This document shows positions 35,763 through 48,098 of a stretch of DNA of 64,000 bases, piece after piece (within the stretch, counting starts at the first letter, position 1; each line of letters opens with the position of its first letter). Below the pieces are notes generated by a model, which ran no database searches, was not told where the DNA came from, and saw only the letters and a program-made list of their open reading frames with translations. The position numbers and the translations under genes were made by a program. The stretch comes from Calocera cornea HHB12733. Taxonomy: Eukaryota > Basidiomycota > Dacrymycetes > Dacrymycetales > Dacrymycetaceae. Location: assembly GCA_001632435.1 (NCBI GenBank), contig KV423949.1, positions 129,323 to 193,322 on the forward strand, given 5' to 3'.

Positions 35763-37540
35763 TTAATTGGCAGTGGACAGCGTTTGCACATCAGACATAA
35801 GGGATAGAGTACCAGATGCGTAAACCGAAACTGCATCACGAGAAAAAGATGGGTCGTTGCTCAAAGACTGCAAACATGCAATGCGCCCATGTAGTATATC
35901 CAACGCGGGGCCTGAACGAACATCAAAAGTCTGCAAGATTACGACTGAGACGACATACCAATGCCAAGGAATGAAGATTCAACTGCTTCCCCGGCGGAAG
36001 ATACATCACCCAGTTTGCGCTTCTTGGAAGAAGGATTAAGTTTAAGGGATGTCTTCCTCCTTGCAGACCCTTGTGGAGCACGACCAGAACGCAAAACCGA
36101 CGCAGCACGAGACAACTTTGCATCTGAAACACATATAGGAGAAGGAGGGATGCACAAGGAATAATAAAAACGCACCGCGCTGTAAGGAACAAGTAAGATT
36201 AGCATCACGGCAAGGATCACAGCCTTCGCCGGACTTGTTGCTATGTTTCACGGAACCGGTACATATGACCCTTTTCTCTTCGACGACATGGGAGAGTCGT
36301 TGTTTGACGCGCTTCTTGATGCACTTTTCACACTGGACAAGGCAATTAGACAAAGCTCTTAGACTGCAGAAAGGAAACAAACCCAGCCAACGCCGACAGA
36401 AGGAGGGATCCCAGAAGTAGCAACAAGAGGAGTCTACCAAGCGGCGTAAGAAACATACAGTGAAGAATAGGCACGTACTGTAGAAACACGGTTGACAGAT
36501 TTTTCACCGGTATTAGAAACAATACTCTAACATCAATCAGCTAACATGACTAGCAACTGCGGATAACTATATAAAAACAAGGATTAACAAGACGTACAGT
36601 TCTGGAGCGAAATAAGCATACCATGATTACCGACGAAGAAGAATAAGGTCCCGATTGGGCAGTGATATGATCCAAAGAGGAGCCCGTAGTCGATACGCTG
36701 GAACACCGCATACCAGACTGAGCAACATCGTCAACGGGCGGCTGGAGGTCTGACAACGAATCAGACTCCAATGCCGAATTCTGCGCCTATAATTAGTAAA
36801 GAGAAAGCGACGAATAGTAAACAGATACGAGAATTAGACTTGCATCAATAGGAGCATCAGAGCGAATCTAAGAGAAACCATTAGGACATTTATGAATGGA
36901 TACGGTAAATATAACCATACAAATTCAAGGTGAGACGACACATTCCGGACCTCGCTTGACGAGGAAGAAACTCCAAGCTGAACATCAGCGATGGTGGAGT
37001 CAAAGACCATGTTTTCGAGCTAGAAGGTTTCACAACTATGACTGGGCAACACAAAAGGAAGACAACGTACGAAATCATCAGGATCACGTAATGCTTGCTG
37101 TAACTCTTCTGAGCGAGTCAAAGCAGCCATTTTCTCCCTCGCTGAAGAAACACGTTCTGGACCGAGGAGAACCAACAGAGACTCCGATAGACTGTCGATT
37201 AAAGATGGATTACCATCTAGAGCTTGACAGACGTCGATTTTCAGTGAAGATAACCAACCATCCCCAAGTATGTCGAGTATCTTCGGCGATAAAGATTCAT
37301 ACAGCGACCAATCTGCGCCAACACAAGACCGAAGGACAGCCTGCTCAACGAATCAAGATACAAGATGCAGCTCTGGCAATAGAGGGAACGCACAAGCGTC
37401 GATGGTAAGACCCGTTCGGACACCACCACCGCCCAATATGCTTCGTGCCCTGGTTGAGAGGCCGCTATGATGTTGTCAAATTGCTTCTTCGCCCTTCCCA
37501 CAGAAGATAGGGCATGGTCTGAGGTCGCCACATAAGACAT
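35763..37540 (-). CDS. Six-Cys (GW-C6) family protein 4
   Basis: Ten exons: 37540-37412, 37340-37071, 37019-36951, 36867-36829, 36786-36622, 36526-36479, 36433-36383, 36332-36176, 36123-35959 and 35911-35763. They close to 413 residues. Exon 1 has 43 codons with a Trp near its end (AYWAVVVSER). Exon 7 is a 17-codon mini-exon ending GVGW. Exon 8, phase 0 to 1 and 157 nt, has CEKC-x19-IC-TG-x11-C-x2-C-x5-C. Exon 9 carries the basic cluster SKKRKLGD. The 149-nt last exon starts in phase 1 like that of the short relative at 20482. Introns 1 and 5 are longer (about 70 and 95 nt) and their ends less sure. Function is unknown. Confidence 0.68.
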
Positions 37541-38008
37541 AGACAAGATTTTAAATAAGGGAACACAGAATAGCGTGGTAAGAGAAAGCAAAGATTGATG
37601 ACAGAGAAGATACGGCTGCAACGGTACAAGTGTTCATTCGCACCGGAGGAAGACCCTCTTTAGCGAGACGGAAGCAACGCGGGAAGGAACCATCCTCGCC
37701 AACGAAGAGCCAATGACGAGTCTGCCGAGGAGAAGAAACAACCTCCCCCCCTATCACGCCATACTGCACCGCCACTGAAAAAGAAAATGAGGAAACCATA
37801 GCATTACCTGAACATATCCTGCACGCAGAAAGGGCACGCATTTAGAAGGGGAAATAGACCTAACTCTAACGAGCTAGGTAATGTATGCTCCGACCGCGCC
37901 TCAGGTCTTTGTGCACACCTTCGACTCATCTCAAGTCGCACGGACATGTGTGTCATGTACGGAGAGCGCGACTAAATACGCGCGTTGTATGTACAGTATG
38001 TACAGTGT
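37541..38008. other. Right edge of the low-GC block
   Basis: 468 bp between the six-Cys gene start and the F-box gene stop. It holds the third copy of the 11-bp word. Sequence becomes GC-rich immediately to its right. Confidence 0.5.
37869..37882 (-). repeat. 11-bp word, right copy
   Basis: ACGAGCTAGGTAAT, inverse of 18080-18090 over 11 bp, 329 bp upstream of the minus-strand family gene. With the left copy it encloses 19.8 kb. Confidence 0.6.
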
Positions 38009-39889
38009 TCACTGCGAGAACGTGACAACTTCGACGCGCTGCCGACAGAAAGCAACGTCCTTCTGCGTGACCCTCGAGCACCCCCGAATCTCGAGCTCCT
38101 TCAGCCGCACACACCACTTGTTCTCCGCGCCAGTCCAGCGGTTGAACGCGAACTGACGGAACGCAAACCCCTCCACCGCTCCGCACTCGTCGATCTTGAG
38201 GCTCTCCAGGTACTGCGCGAGCCACGGACCCTTCGGGGTGGGGTTGGCAAGCCAGTTCACCGGATCGTTCGTGAGGTTGCAGCGGGTGAAGGACAGGGAA
38301 CGCAGGTACTTGCATGCCTTGAGAACGTGCAGGAGCTCGGCTAGGCTGCTCTGCAGGTTCGCGAAGGTGAGAGTCTGAATGCCGCGTGCGTGACGGTCGT
38401 CTCCATGAGGAGAAGCAAGGTTGCCAATTTCGGCCAGCTGCACCAGCGCTAGGCCATGCAAATCCTGGAAGCCGTCGGCATTCGGTTGATACGGCACCGA
38501 GCTGAAGGCGATGTCGACGTTGTTGAGGCGGGGTGTTCGAAGGTGCGCGAGGAGAAGGTGGACATTGTCGGCCCGGCACTTCCAGAGCCGGAGCTCCTCC
38601 ACCTCCGGAAATGCAAGCTCCCGCACGCCGGTATGCGGCACCGGCGGTAGCTGCTGATCCCAGTTGTCGATTCTGAGGCTGCGGAGTGCCGGATATGTGG
38701 CAGCGAATTCGCGTAGCGTCTGGAAGTTGTTAGCCCATTGCTCGGGGCGGGATATGTGCAGGCTGCGCAGTGCGCAAGGTGGACCGACGTTGGCGAGTAA
38801 AGCACGGTCGAAGCGAATGCTCTGGAGTTGTGCCGGCATGGTGTAGCGCAGCAATCCTCTGAGCGGCGCCGCTGGGCACGGCACGCACAGGCTGATGTCG
38901 AGCGTCCGCAGCGGGGCGCTCGTGCCGCGTTTACCCACCAGCTCACCCAGGGCGTGCGCGAGCGTGTTGACGGTATATGTGCGTATGGTCAGGCCGGTTA
39001 TGCGCTTCCTATGCGGCTTGACGAGGGCCACCGCAGTGTTGAAGAAGTATTTGTCGATGCGCGCCTCGTGCAGGGTGAGGTTGCGAAGGTATACGGTGAG
39101 CGGGCCGACGCGTGCGCGCTCTAGGTAGAGTTCGGCGGTGTGGAATGAGCTGCCACTGCAGATAGATATATGCGACCAGAGGGAGGGAACGGCATGGCTG
39201 ATGATATGCCATCGGCTGGCGAAGAGGGTTAGTGAGATTCGGTGGAACAAGCCGACCGACGTACCGACACACGAGGTTGGCCTTTCGTCCAAAGGCGGGG
39301 TCCTCCTTCGCGACCTCGGCCATGATGATGTAGAGGATATCTTCGGGGAAGGCGCCCAAGTTCACAGCTTTCTTAGCTGGAACGGCGCGTTTCCTGCTGC
39401 AATATTGGCATGTGAGCGCATAGGATGGTGGGATATGACTCACATCGCCTTCTTCCTCTTCGGCGTGTCCCTCCTCCTTTCCCTCAGCTCCTGCTCCTCC
39501 ATCTTCACGCTAACCGTCCGGCTGATGCCCACCGCCGCCTCGGGGATGACGGGGTTGAACCCGAACTCGGCCCCGCTCGCCGCCGGCGCCGGCGTCGCGG
39601 CGAGCAGGGGAACTCCCGTACTCCGGGTTACCCGCCGAGGCCGATCTCTCTCTACTCCGAGCCCATAGCCCCTCCCTCGGCCGCGGGCGGTTCGGATCGT
39701 CGGTACGCGGGCGATGATCTCCGTCGGGACCGGGGCCGGGACGGCGGGCTGAGGCAGGCCGGTGACGAACCGAAGCGCTGTGCCCAATACGTCCATGTCG
39801 AAGATGCTGTTCGGTTGCTGGGGAAGGAACGGATAGTCGGTGGCCTTTAGTCGTCGAGGAGCCGGTCTGGTCTGGGCGATGTATAGCAT
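38009..39889 (-). CDS. F-box protein with LRR-like repeats
   Basis: Substrate-recognition subunit type of SCF ubiquitin ligase. Exons 39889-39444, 39396-39265 and 39215-38009 close to 594 residues. The N-terminal part is Pro/Arg-rich with a basic cluster (KRKKAIRKR). The F-box spans the second and third exons: LGAFPEDILYIIMAEV ... ANLVCRRWHIISHAVPSLWS, the usual Agaricomycete form. The rest is a run of irregular leucine-rich repeats (LRTLDISL, LRSLHIS, LRSLRI, VEELRLWKC, LRSLSFTRCNL, LESLKIDECG, LKELEIRGC). Start choice: the first in-frame ATG is at 39889, and upstream codons lack one. Substrate is unknown; such genes are highly expanded in mushrooms. Confidence 0.88.
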
Positions 39890-42800
39890 CAGCTCGACGC
39901 GTCGGATAGACGGGAGCACGAGAGACGCGTCGAGACCAGAGACATTACATGCCACCGCCGAAGGCGGCGACTCGCGGCACTCCGGCCCCGGGGACCGTGG
40001 TCCCCATCCGCACCCCCCATTTCGTGGCGGCAAGCCACCACCCGACCTGCGCTGAGACGTGCCGGCTATGCCCCCGGAGTTGCCCAAAACGTGATGTGTC
40101 GCGTCGCCACAAAGAAGCACAGTCGCCACCGACACTCACCGAATCGTCCGCTGCCCTTGCTGCTGTTTCTTGAGGAATGAAGCACGTCGAAGGGCGGGGA
40201 AGAGATAGAAGGACCGTCTTATACCACCGCACCGAGGTTAGTACTGGCGGGGTGGCTTGCTCGGTTGCCCCTTTCCCAAGCTTATTGCAATGTCCCTGGC
40301 TTCCACACATTCCTGTTGCCGTCACACGCCCGGGGCCAAACAAACTCCTCCGGCGGGGCCACTAGCCTGACTGCTCCCGGACCAATCAGTTCGCTGTGCG
40401 AGAATGCCACCGCCGCGCCCGTGAATCCGCGCCACGCGACTCACCCGCCGAGCCTACCACCCACCTGTCGACAGCTCGGACATATCACAGAGCTTCTTTC
40501 GATATACGGACGCGCGTGCCAAATGAAAGGGAGGCAAAGCCGCGCACCCATCGACCTGCCTCATTGGCCGAATCCGCACTGTGGCAGCGGCCCTGAACCC
40601 CTGGTCGCGCGGTGGACGGGGTCCTACGGGCCTGGGTGGAGGCTGGCCGGCTTCGGCTTGTGAGAACAATGGGCCTTCTGTCCTATTCTCATTTAACTAG
40701 TGCCTCTTTCGGCGCAATCCATGTCAACCCAGGCCGATCAATGACGTCATGTTCCCATTGGCCTGACAGATGTCCAGACAGAATGTTTCGCTGCAATCCT
40801 GAGGGGTCACTGTGCCCAATTCGCGGCTCAACCTGGGCCAGATCTGAATACGATCATCACGATGGATCTACATCGATGTCCGATGTGTGCGCCTTCAATG
40901 TATCGAATTTCCTCCTTAGGCGCCGAGCCAAACCCCTATACAACGGCCAGTGCTAACCCGATTATATGACACAAGCCCCGAGTAGCAGGGCAAAGGCCAC
41001 AATACATCGCACTCCGCGATCTGGGGCGGATCTGATCTTCCCTGATCCGCACCGCAGCACACTCCGCAAACAGAGTTCATCTCCCGAGCACACCACCCTG
41101 CGAAGCCCGACTCCCACCAGTATCCTGCATCCTCCCGAAGAGCGCTGCGCTCTGGCGAGGGTCCGACCTTCCGCATGGGTCTAACCGCGTCTTACCGCGC
41201 TGGGAACACTCACGACGACGACGTCGTCGTGGTCATCGTCGCTGGCAGCTTCTGCTGATCCTCCCCATCGTTTCAGGGACATCGGAACATACACCACACG
41301 ACATTCGCGCTCCTCATTTCCACAAGGTCGTCCCTCCCGCCCGCACTGACCAAAGGCGGCCTGACCGCTCATACTTCCCATATGCGTGCGCGGCGCCCTG
41401 CGGCGGTCCGCCCCCATTCGTACAGTACTCGCTTCCAGACCTCCGAAGCACGTAAGAACGCTTCACCCGCTCCGCTCCAACTGCACGCCGGACCGCTGGT
41501 TCCACCTCACGCACTGGAGAAGAGAACAGAACACCGCTGGCGTCATCCCCCAACCTCTGGCGCTCGTTTGCCAGCTCGAGCTACAGGTAGACCAGACCCT
41601 TATAAGTCCTCGGCGCGCCCCTCATCAACATTAACACGTGCAGTGTATGCCGTGCGCTGGCACTCGGGTTCGGACAGCCTGCCAATTCTGGAGCGCGGGC
41701 CGGGGGGGAGACTCCTTCTTTCTGAAGCACTGCAAGGGTGGGCCGGTGCTCGGTCGGCAGATGACTAGCTCATGGTTCAAATGCAGAGCGGTGTGGCAGG
41801 GTACGAGAAGCAGGAGGGCGACATGCGGGCCCCGAGGCCAGCTGGCAGCCAACCAGTTGTTGCTTTGTAGCCTCGTACCGCCCCTGTTGACTGTCCCTCC
41901 GCTTGCGTGCCTGGCAGAGTGGAGTCACTCTTGCTCTTGTTAATACCCATTTCGCGCTCAGTTCGTTGGAGACTCCCGTTGACTGCGCTATACGAGAATG
42001 TTAACTCACTTCGAGAGAACTTGATGTCCGGATTGAGCCCTTCAGGAAGGCCCAATCAGATCCAGCATGCCCCGTGAACTGGCTGAATACGATTGTCTTC
42101 TCCTGGTGAGTCGAGCGATCGGCGAGATCAGTGAGCAATTCCGCGATGTTTTGGCGCTGCTGGGTGGGAGATTTGGACTACCGGTTACGCACACAGTCGA
42201 GCAGCCATGAATATATGCGCGCGGCCCTGCCCCCTTTCAGCGACTGGCCGTCCGTGCCTCGACCGTGTACCTTCCAAGCCTAGGCGCGGCCCGTCCGAAC
42301 GTTGTCTTCTCGCGCCCGAGAAGGCTGCACGGCCCACCGGCAGGAGCGTGCCCAGCTGGGCCGGCACAACGGACTGCCAGCAATGTCGCGCTGCTCAGCT
42401 GAGGGTTCGTGAACTGAGACAGTGCAGCTATTCTTGCTGTTGGAGTGACGCAATGGAGCTGGTGTGGTATTTATTATTATGGAATGCGAAGTGGAATGGG
42501 GTTGCGAAACGGGCGCGGCGGTGTGGAGACCGGACCCCCGGATGGAGGCTGCCTCGTGGCGCAGTGTACGCCCCACGGGCCGTTGCGTGGAAGCAGGGAG
42601 GATCAGAGGAGCTGCTCCGCCCGTCGCTGCCCGTTGCCCGTTGCCCGTTCCGCACGCGCACCCGCCCGGCATTCAAGGCGTTTCCCGACTTTATTGGAAG
42701 ACGAGAGCGCGTGCCCAGCGCGAGCAGTGCGGCGGATGCTCCGGCCTGCCCGACCTGGCAATTGTTCGATTCGCTGCCCTTGGTCCCTGGCGGCTCGTGC

Positions 42801-44011
42801 TCGCGCCTCGTTCCGCGCTTCGGGCGGGCCGCCCCCTGCGCGTGCCCAGCGTGCTTCGCACCTTCTCTCGCCCCTGAAACCCGCGAAGCAACCGTTTCTG
42901 ACGGGTGCCACTGAGTTCTGCCAGCGCGCCGCTGGCCATCCCATCCGCATATGCATGCCCATGGCTCCAACGACGTCCTGATTCTGCGCTACTTCTGCTC
43001 GGCACGGTGCTTTCAAGCCGGCATGCAGTCCAACTCGCGTTATGCATCGTTACTACTCTTGTGACCCTACATTCAATGACAGTCAGCACTAGGCGGACGA
43101 TTGGTATTGCGTGATGATGGACTGCAAGAGGCTCGCTGACAATAGAGCTTTTGTCGGCGTTTAGGGCCCCAAATTCACAGGATCATACAGTAGGGGAACG
43201 AATGGCAGGGGGGCTATTGCCCAATCGGGCGCTCCGAGCGATGTGGGCGCTCTTTGGGACATGGGAGGGTGTGACAGCGGCGACTTGGGCTTGGCCTGCG
43301 CAGGAGCTCCAGTGATCGAGGGCCGGGGATGGCCAGCTTCCGAGTCCGAGTCCGAGTCCGAGTCCGCGTCCGCAGTGACGCGCATGCGGCCGCCCGACGC
43401 TCCGAGCGCACGCACGGTCGCACGCCACTGGTCCGAAAAACTAGGCCGGCTATTAATTTTTCAATCTCGCCCGCAACGCACGCAACGCCGCTTCCGTAAT
43501 ACCCCACTTCTCATGAATCACTAACCGAGTCAGATTTTCAGAGGGGCTGGGCGCTGGTGAGGTCTTGGTCAACGGGGTAAAGGAAGTTGTGGAAGAGGTG
43601 ACTGCTGTACAGGAATTCGATCTGTCAATGGCGCTGGATCGAATGGGAGCCCTGGGGTGGAAGAGCGGTGGCTGTGAGGTCTCAGCGGCAGATGGAAGCA
43701 AGTCGCGGCCGATGAGGACACAATAGAGGCGGACCCTGTGGGTTGGCCCGGGCGTCCACGGGAAGGGGGAAGGGGGAGGGGGGGAGGGGCTGTTCGGCCC
43801 CCTTGAGCGCGGTCTCGAGAGGCGTCTGTGTGTGCGGGAGTAAAAGCGGGGGAAAGGGATGTAATTAGGGTCCGTGAGGCTCCGGCTGTGACACTGGAGG
43901 CCGCCCACCCCTCCCTATCTTCCCAGACGCTGCACCGTCGTCGCCCGCTCCGAACGCACGAAGGGACCGCTCCGACCGTCGTCCCTCTCCTCCAACAACG
44001 GCGGCCCAGGC
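39890..44011. other. Gene-poor 4.1-kb stretch upstream of the areA-like gene
   Basis: GC-rich, with many overlapping frames but none with protein-like composition. It contains a 16-bp perfect palindrome (ACGACGACGTCGTCGT, near 41216-41231), a TATAAG-like box near 41600, and the TCCGAG microsatellite at 43339. It serves as the shared 5' flank of divergent genes. A long leader or non-coding RNA for the GATA factor gene is possible but unsupported. Confidence 0.45.
43339..43368. repeat. TCCGAG hexanucleotide microsatellite
   Basis: Four perfect TCCGAG units followed by a TCCGCG variant, upstream of the GATA factor gene. Confidence 0.85.
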
Positions 44012-47000
44012 ATGTCCGGCATCCCAAACCCCCAATTCTCTTCATCCCTCCCGGACCAGACAATGCCAAACCAAGCAGCGGCCGCACTCGCCTTTGCTCA
44101 GGTCCGCCAGCAGTTCGGCGACAGCGTCGACCTCGAGCAAGCGCTCTCCGCACTCCCCCTCCTCCAGTCACTCCACGGACTGCAGACACCCAACACGCAG
44201 GGAAGCATGCAGGTCTCCCAGAGCCCCGCCGACCACACACCGCAGGGGATGGGCTACCTCTGGGGCTCACAGGTACGCTATATGCGCCCTCTCCCCCCCG
44301 TCTGGAACAGCACGCTGATGCCGGAACAGCAGTTCACCCTCCCAACGCCGCCGCACAGTCTTCCAACCTCCTCTTCCATGCCCTCGCAACTCGACATCCC
44401 CGCCATGCTTGCGGCCGCCCAGGCCCAGGCCAACAGCCCGGCAAGCTCCGGCACCTCCCAACACAAGAAGAAGCCCTCGTCGGGGGGACCAACACGGTAT
44501 GCGCCCATTCAGCCCAAGCCTGCCCGGCCGACGACCAAGATGTCCGCCTCGACGACGACGACCCCGCCGAGTACTACGAGCGGGTCAAATGCCTCCCGTC
44601 CGGCGAGCCCGAAGATCAACCGTGGGAAACAGTCGGTCCCGACCACACCGGCTGACTCATCCCCCGCGAGCACCGCGCCGTCCCAGCCGCTGCCGTTGCC
44701 TCCGGTCAACCTTCCCCGGAGCGCGACGACCGGGCAGCTTCCGGCGCTGGCGACGAGCGGGCCGGGCATGAGCGGGCCGATGAGCCCGGTCGCTCAGTAC
44801 TCGCAGCAACTGCAGATGGTCATGCGGCTTGGGGCGCAGATGGCGCAGCAGGGCATGGGCGGGCCGATGCCGATGATGGAGGGATGGTCGGAGAGCGCGA
44901 ACAACGTCAACTGGGCTGCGCTCGGCATGCAGTTCCCCGGCGGGTCGGGCATGAACATGGGCCAGATGCAGGCGCACGCGTTCCAGACGCCGCTCGACAG
45001 CCCCATCACCCCGCATCCAGGGCACAACCCGACGTTCCAACCGGACTTTGGACGGTCACCCAGCCTGTCTGGCATCCTGAATGAGGACGCCTTCCGCAGG
45101 AGCCAGACGCGGGACCTTGGTTCGCCTCTTGGGTACGACAGCCCACCTCCGACAGGCACGACCGACCACTCCTACGGCGCGTTCGACATGGCTTCGCCGA
45201 ACTCTACACGAGGCGGGAACCTGTCGCTGAGCTTTGACGACATGTTTGCCGGAGCCGAGTCCGACAACGATAACCCCGACAACGACCCGCTTGCTACCAA
45301 GGTGTGGAAGCTGTATGCGCGCGAAAAGGGCACGATCAAGCACGCCCAACGCATGGAGAACCTCACCTGGCGGATGATGGCGCTCAAGCTGAAAAAGAAG
45401 GAGGCGGAGGAGAAGGCGCTGCTGGAGAGACAGTTGCAGGCACAAGCAGAGGAAAGGAGCCCCGCGGCTGCAGTTGACAGGGAGACGAAGAGCCAGAGCG
45501 TCGGCGGTGGCCACGTCGGCGGTGGCAAGGGTAAGGGAAAGGAGGTCGATGTTAGAGAACAGCCGGGGGAGCCGGGGTCAGGCACCGCGGAAAAGGGCGC
45601 CTCCAAGGGTGTTCAGGGGGCCGGCCATCACGCCCGCGCGCAGCTTAGTGTGTCAGGGAAGACATCAGAAGAACCAGGCGCCCCGCTTCCGCCTGGTTCT
45701 GGGTCCAATACCAACAACACATACGGCTCGCTGGCCCGGAAAACCGTAGATTGGGGTGACCCGTTGGAACGCGGCCGCAGTGTGGTCAAGGGCAACCCAC
45801 GCAAGAAGGTCGTTGGATTCGGCGTAGAGGGCGAGGATGCATCACCGGAGTTAGTATTTTGGTCTTCGCGCACGCGTCATCCCAAAAAAGAAGCTGATGC
45901 GTGCTTATCGTTATGTAGCGACGACGATAAGATGGACTGGCGCTCCATCAGCCGGTCCCGCTCCCGCGTCCCCATGGACATCGACTTCCGGGCTGCCAGC
46001 CGCTCACGCTCTCGTCCTCCCAACGCAATGTTCCCATACGATCCCTTCACCCACCCCGAGGCCCACTCTCATAACCTCCTCAGCCAGACAGAGGGCGTCC
46101 TCTTCTCTTCATTTGACTCCCCCGTCGAGCCATCCACCAGCAACTGGCGCGCCATCCCCGGCTCATCATCCGCCAAAGCATCCGATAACTCGGGCAAGCC
46201 TGCCAGCATTCCCATCCCCGGCTCCGCCTCCGCCGGCCGCGATTCCCTCGCTCGCCTCCAGCAGGAAGCAGCACAAGAGTTCGGATTCGACCACCAGGGC
46301 GTCGCACCCGATAACGACCACCTCACTCACCAAAGGATGATCTCGATGCCCGCATCCGCCCAACACGTCTTCCCCAGCATGCCACCGAACGCCGCGCCCC
46401 CAGGGTCCCTGCCAGCGTTCGGCATCTATCCTGGCACCAGCTGGGGAGGTGCTCACTCCGGCTCAAGCAACCGCAAGCAGCCTGCCTTCCCGCGTGTCGT
46501 GCGCAAGACGAGCTTTGACCACACTGTGCCGAAGAATGGGATATTTGATGTGCCGGGTCGTCATCAGGTGAATGGGCGACCAGAGTCTCCCAAGACAACA
46601 CTGGTGCGCAGTGTTGTCTGTTTCTTGCTCCGTGAATCCCCTCTGATGCGCTTCTTTTATAGGGCAAACGCCGTGCAGACCCTATGCCGATGGATGCCGA
46701 GTTCAGAGGCGACGCCATGGAGCAGCCATCCGCGGCGTCTCTCCAGCCGGAGAACCTCATGATCTCGACCCCTTTCGACTTCCATGTCCCCAATCCATAT
46801 GAGGGCATGTTCGATATGCACGCGGCAGACATGATGTCGCCCATGTCCGCAACGGACATGCAACATCACGCCATGCGCACGTCATTTTCTGCACCAGTGT
46901 CGTATACTTCGTCACCGTCCAACGGCTTCGTTCCTCTTCCTCCCACCCTCGAGCACATTGATGTTGGAAGTGCAAATACCGCGACCAATGCGTTGGTGGA

Positions 47001-48098
47001 CGGCGTTGCCAGAATGTCCACGGCCTCCGCCTCGCCGATCTCACCCGTTCATCCCCACTCGTTCCACGGTGGCATGGGTGGTTACAATAACGATCAGCAA
47101 GGCATGATGTCGCTCTTCTATCCCGGTGTCGGCATGGAGGACCCGTCCCAGACGCACTACACGCACGTCGATCCGACCCAGATCCTTGCCAATCAGTCGC
47201 CGGTTGCGTACAGCGGCAGCGCTGGCAGCAGCGCAGGCGCCTATCAGACGAGCCCGCCAAGCGACGGCTGGGGAACCGGCCTGAACACTACATCAACGCC
47301 TTCTCCCGAGCCAGTCGGAGGCTACTCGTCTTCGGTGCCTGCACCGAGTCGGCTCGCTCAAGCGCTTGGCAAGGCGGCGCACCGTGCTGGTGTGCAAAGC
47401 CAGAACCGCAAGATTGCCAGCACAAAGCGCGTTGTGGAAGCTGCGGGTTCTTCGAGCAAGTCTTCTCACCAGAAGAAGCCGTTTGGAGCACCGCTGGTCG
47501 CGCCGAAGAAGTCGAGCTCTGCGGAACCGGCTAAGAGCCCGGCATCTGCGGTTACTACCGGTTCGAGCGCGGGTGACGAGGGTGAAGGGTTACCGACGGT
47601 CTGCACAAACTGTCAGACGACGAACACCCCGCTCTGGAGGAGAGACGCGGAGGGCAATCCGCTTTGCAACGCCTGCGGGCTATTCTTCGTGCGTATATCA
47701 GGATTTGGTCGGTTGGCATCTGTTAACATCTCCTGCAGAAGCTCCACGGCGTAGTGCGCCCCCTGTCGCTCAAGACCGATGTAATTAAGAAGAGGTACGG
47801 TGATTTCACGGTGGAATGGTGTTTTGGTCCTAATTCCCATCCCAGGAACCGTACGTCTGGTCAACCTGGAGGAGCTGCTACGCGCAAGACCGGTGTCACG
47901 GTGACTCCGAGCACTGTTCGAATTGCCGCATCATCCTCCCACGCAAAGCGAAACAGCCTTCCCGGTCCCATTTCGACCAGCCTCGGTGCCAGCAGCACCC
48001 GGACCATTGCTCCGGGCAAGCCAGGCAGCAGTGCCGGTACCAATTCGATGTCTATGAAGCGCCAGAGGAGATCCTCCGATGCGAATCTCTTGGGTTGA
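44012..48098 (+). CDS. areA: GATA-type nitrogen regulator, AreA/NIT2-like
   Basis: Transcription factor expected to activate nitrogen-catabolic genes. Exons 44012-44272, 44330-46603, 46663-47688, 47739-47794 and 47846-48098 close to 1289 residues. An AreA N-terminal-type block lies near 420-460 ([16 protein letters not shown]). The single GATA finger near 1165-1190 is [18 protein letters not shown] with [10 protein letters not shown]-x2-C-x18-C-x2-C. The basic tail [19 protein letters not shown], the classic NIT2/AreA/GATA-1 C-terminal extension, follows. Long Gln/Ser/Pro-rich regions are probable activation domains. The finger is split by an intron after GLFF, and the second intron after KKR is a common position for fungal GATA genes. 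The first intron is 57 nt and in frame, so retention would insert 19 residues. The stop follows SSDANLLG. Confidence 0.93.

Noticed and set aside
38764..38776. Two overlapping TGCGCA words in the F-box gene as part of the array
   Set aside because: They are isolated in a GC-rich leucine-repeat gene, lack the ACnn…nnGT symmetry, and fit background frequency.
43569..44270. 233-codon minus-strand frame upstream of and over the areA start
   Set aside because: Arg/Gly/Ser-rich with no domain. It overlaps the areA first exon, and GC-rich DNA gives many such frames.
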